Positions 4,622 to 6,537 of a stretch of DNA of 6,537 nt are shown in pieces. The notes under the pieces were generated by a model, which worked only from the letters and a program-made list of their open reading frames with translations, was not told the DNA's origin and did not search any database. Positions within the stretch are counted from its first letter, which is position 1. The number at the start of each line of letters is the position of its first letter. The stretch is from DATEMK01 sp035275625. GTDB taxonomy: Bacteria; Bacteroidota; Bacteroidia; AKYH767-A; OLB10. The position numbers and the translations under genes were made by a program. The stretch lies in assembly GCA_035275625.1 (NCBI GenBank), contig DATEMK010000497.1, forward strand, positions 1 through 6,537. Direction: 5' to 3'.

Positions 4622-4648
4622 ATTTCACTTATCATAAAGTAGTGAAAT
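4622..4648. promoter_or_regulatory. 8-bp inverted repeat ATTTCACT...AGTGAAAT beside the -7 element
   Basis: A perfect 8-bp inverted repeat (4622-4629 with 4641-4648), 11-bp spacer, ending directly against the putative -7 element of the 4706 gene. This is where a repressor would block polymerase. It carries the same TTTCAC/GTGAAA half-sites as 4464-4493 but in the opposite order. Confidence 0.5.
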
Positions 4649-4656
4649 GATATTTG
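4649..4656 (+). promoter_or_regulatory. Near-consensus -7 element GATATTTG
   Basis: Seven of eight positions fit TAnnTTTG (G in place of the first T). It lies 49 nt before the ATG at 4706. No clear -33 TTTG was found; an operator-like inverted repeat occupies that space. Confidence 0.45.
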
Positions 4657-4705
4657 CACCGTTCATCAATGGTGGTGGACATAAAATCAAAAAAACATTT
4701 AACAA

Positions 4706-6367
4706 ATGAAAAACAAAAAAACTATCTCTAAACTATTTGCGGCTGCTGTAGTGCTTGCAGCCACTGTTCCGGTTTTTGCACAGACAGACCTTGGTGCAGA
4801 ATGCGGATGCCCGACCCCTGTGTCATCCAGGCCAACAGTTAATGTATCCACTTTAGCAACCTCAGGTGGTGCGTTAGATGGTGAGCTTACAGCTGCCAAT
4901 ACGATCTTTACCTGTGACAAAACATGGATTCTTGACAAAAAGATTTATGTTCCCAATGGTAAAACGTTAACCATACAGCCGGGAACTGTAATTAAAGGGA
5001 ATACCGGCACTGCGGCAAATGCAACTGCTCTTACTGTTGAAGTGGGAGGTAAAATTTTTGCATCAGGAACTGAACATTGCCAGATTGTATTTACTGCTGC
5101 TGCTGATAACTTAAACGGCAGCTTCCCTATTGCCAGCAATGGCCAGTGGGGCGGTGTTTGCATAGCAGGAAAAGCTTCTAACAATTTAACCCTTGCTGCC
5201 AACGGCCCTTTCCAGCCGGGTGTGGGTGACGGTAAATTATGCGTTGCAGATGGAATCGGCACTTTTGAAGGATTCGCTTCTTCTAACAGCAAAGACCAGT
5301 TTGGTGTGACTCCGGCATCATTTGATGACAATGATAATTCAGGAATTCTCAGGTACGTTTCTATCCGTCATGCTGGTGCAATATTACAGGTAGGCGGTGA
5401 GCTGAACGGACTTTCGCTAGGTTCAGTAGGAAGAGGTACAACAATTGACCATGTTGAAATTGTTTCCTGCGCTGATGACGGTATTGAAATATGGGGCGGA
5501 ACTGTAAATTTAAAACATATTACTATGCTGTTTGGAAATGATGATAATCTGGATTGGGATGACGGATGGAGAGGCAAAGCCCAGTTTGTATTTGTATTGA
5601 AAACCGACAACACAGCAAGCGTTGATTCTGACAATGGAATGGAGTGTGACGCAGATGACCAGAAATCTAATTTGCTCCCGCGTTCTCACCCGGTTATTTT
5701 TAATGCAACAATGATAGGAAACAGCAAAACCACTTTAACAAGCGACAACAGCTCTGTTGCTGCTATCAATGCCAAAGAGCTTACAGAAGGTGAAATATAT
5801 AACTCTGTGTTTGCTAACTGGAAAAACGGATTTAACACGATTAAATCATTGGGTTCTAGAACAGGTACAAGCGAATCTTATCACAACTGGTCTGCTACAC
5901 TCGGAAACGGAAGCCAGAGCTTGAAGGTAAAGTGCAACACTTTTATTAATGTTACCAACCCGCTCACAGTAGGAAGCCTTGCTTCAGGCACGGTAGCAGC
6001 TGACAATACCCAGTTTACCACAACTGATAACAATATTTCGGTTGCATCGGTTTCCGGTTTTGACTATGGTTTGATAATTAATAACACTACGAATGCTATT
6101 TCACACAACGTGGACGCAGTTCCCAATCCTGCCCTTTCAACTGCAGGCTGCGCTTCTCCTCCTTCAGATGGTTTCTACACCCCTGCTGCTTACAGGGGCG
6201 CATTTGCTGAATCAGGTCAAAACTGGTTATCTGACTGGACCTATTCAGTAGTGCTGGGAGCCGTGAGCGGTGTCCAGGATTGTCCTACAGACATTAACCA
6301 GGATGGTATAACTAACAACATTGACTTCCTGCAATTATTAGGTCAGTTTAACCAGAACTGTCAATAA
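4706..6367 (+). CDS. Secreted parallel beta-helix-type protein with C-terminal EF-hand/dockerin-like loop
   Basis: The 553-aa product has an N-terminal Sec signal (MKNKKTISKLF, then an Ala/Val core, likely cleavage after VFA near residue 25). Residues 60-300 carry signatures of a widespread unnamed Bacteroidota exported family: TWILDKKIYVPNG, LTIQPGTVIKG, a WGGVCIAGKA segment, a DDNDNSGILRYVSIRHAGA segment, LNGLSLGSVGRGTTIDHVE and DDGIEIWGGTVNLK. These repeated beta-strand turns suggest a right-handed parallel beta-helix. Asp-rich turns (about 278-287 and 307-319) may bind calcium. The last 30 residues contain DINQDGITNNID (529-540), a calcium-loop pattern, within C526...C552, like an EF-hand/dockerin half; no typical type IX secretion C-terminal domain follows. 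Surface or extracellular location is inferred, and no catalytic residues can be assigned. The ATG is preceded by A/T-rich leader sequence with no strong ribosome-binding site, which is usual in this phylum. Confidence 0.85.
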   Translation: MKNKKTISKLFAAAVVLAATVPVFAQTDLGAECGCPTPVSSRPTVNVSTLATSGGALDGELTAANTIFTCDKTWILDKKIYVPNGKTLTIQPGTVIKGNTGTAANATALTVEVGGKIFASGTEHCQIVFTAAADNLNGSFPIASNGQWGGVCIAGKASNNLTLAANGPFQPGVGDGKLCVADGIGTFEGFASSNSKDQFGVTPASFDDNDNSGILRYVSIRHAGAILQVGGELNGLSLGSVGRGTTIDHVEIVSCADDGIEIWGGTVNLKHITMLFGNDDNLDWDDGWRGKAQFVFVLKTDNTASVDSDNGMECDADDQKSNLLPRSHPVIFNATMIGNSKTTLTSDNSSVAAINAKELTEGEIYNSVFANWKNGFNTIKSLGSRTGTSESYHNWSATLGNGSQSLKVKCNTFINVTNPLTVGSLASGTVAADNTQFTTTDNNISVASVSGFDYGLIINNTTNAISHNVDAVPNPALSTAGCASPPSDGFYTPAAYRGAFAESGQNWLSDWTYSVVLGAVSGVQDCPTDINQDGITNNIDFLQLLGQFNQNCQ

Positions 6368-6427
6368 TACAGGAAATATTTTTTCTTTAGAAAAGTAAAA
6401 CCAATCAACTGATAGTTTAACGAAATA

Positions 6428-6457
6428 CCCGGTATTATTTTGTAAGATAATACCGGG
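6428..6457 (+). terminator. Strong hairpin after the beta-helix gene
   Basis: CCCGGTATTAT (6428-6438) pairs perfectly over 11 bp with ATAATACCGGG (6447-6457), loop of 8 nt. It starts 60 nt after the stop codon at 6367. The bases after it (GCTATTTCC) are not a real U-tract, so it may act as an end-of-transcript stabiliser as much as a terminator. Confidence 0.55.
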
Positions 6458-6494
6458 GCTATTTCCGGCAATGCAAAACCAGTGCCGCCAGCGA

Positions 6495-6523
6495 TAGCTT
6501 TGATTGTTTCTTTCTGGAGAATG
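6495..6523 (+). promoter_or_regulatory. TAGCTTTG -7 element before a possible start at 6521
   Basis: An exact TAnnTTTG (6495-6502) is followed by GGAGA (6516-6520) and an ATG at 6521-6523, reading MNIPY to the window edge. The spacing of element to ATG (26 nt) is close to that of the copper operon (28 nt). It could be the start of a downstream gene, but only five complete codons are visible. Confidence 0.35.
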
Positions 6524-6537
6524 AATATACCCTATAC

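Noticed and set aside
4699..5634. Minus-strand open frames of 79, 128 and 88 aa opposite the beta-helix gene
   Set aside because: They are antisense to a gene with clear signal peptide and family motifs; no independent evidence.
6368..6537. Minus-strand open frame entering from the right edge
   Set aside because: It reads through the 6428-6457 hairpin and shows no protein-like pattern; too short to support.

Overview
The window looks like chromosomal DNA of a member of the Bacteroidota, probably an environmental Chitinophagales/Sphingobacteria-type organism. Three things point there. Exact or near-exact TAnnTTTG promoter elements precede several genes, Shine-Dalgarno signals are weak, and the protein content is typical: a secreted beta-helix protein, a carboxypeptidase-regulatory-like domain protein and a four-helix Cys-rich copper protein. 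Genus assignment is not possible from the sequence alone.

Layout. Positions 1-597 (minus) are the N-terminal 199 codons of an MltR-like protein running off the left edge. Positions 598-1206 hold no gene; they contain two adjacent copies of a structured dispersed repeat plus several small hairpins. A two-gene plus-strand operon follows: a membrane-anchored Cys-rich protein (1207-1656) and a cytosolic Csp/DUF326-type copper-binding four-helix bundle (1677-1994), driven by a TAnnTTTG element at 1179. Positions 1995-2452 are again gene-free, with a third copy of the structured repeat bracketed by 47-48-nt direct repeats. Two minus-strand genes come next: a carboxypeptidase-regulatory-like domain protein without a signal peptide (2453-3385) and a small protein with a likely winged-helix C-terminus (3578-4042). 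The 663-bp divergent intergenic region 4043-4705 contains a degenerate tandem array with an exact 21-bp period (4110-4319), then two inverted repeats built from GTGAAA/TTTCAC half-sites. The plus-strand gene 4706-6367 encodes a 553-aa secreted parallel beta-helix-type protein ending in an EF-hand/dockerin-like calcium loop. A strong hairpin follows it, then a promoter-like element near the right edge.

How the parts relate. The 1207/1677 pair reads as a metal (probably copper) handling unit: one Cys-rich protein at the membrane, one copper-storing protein in the cytosol. The other genes show no obvious shared pathway. The most unusual content is non-coding. (1) A three-copy repeat, about 180-230 nt, folds into one long hairpin whose arms differ between copies in a compensating way; in one copy it is interrupted by a mini-hairpin flanked by 7-bp direct repeats. 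(2) The 21-bp phased array lies between the divergent winged-helix and beta-helix genes. Both are candidates for undescribed elements. Neither can be assigned a function from this window.
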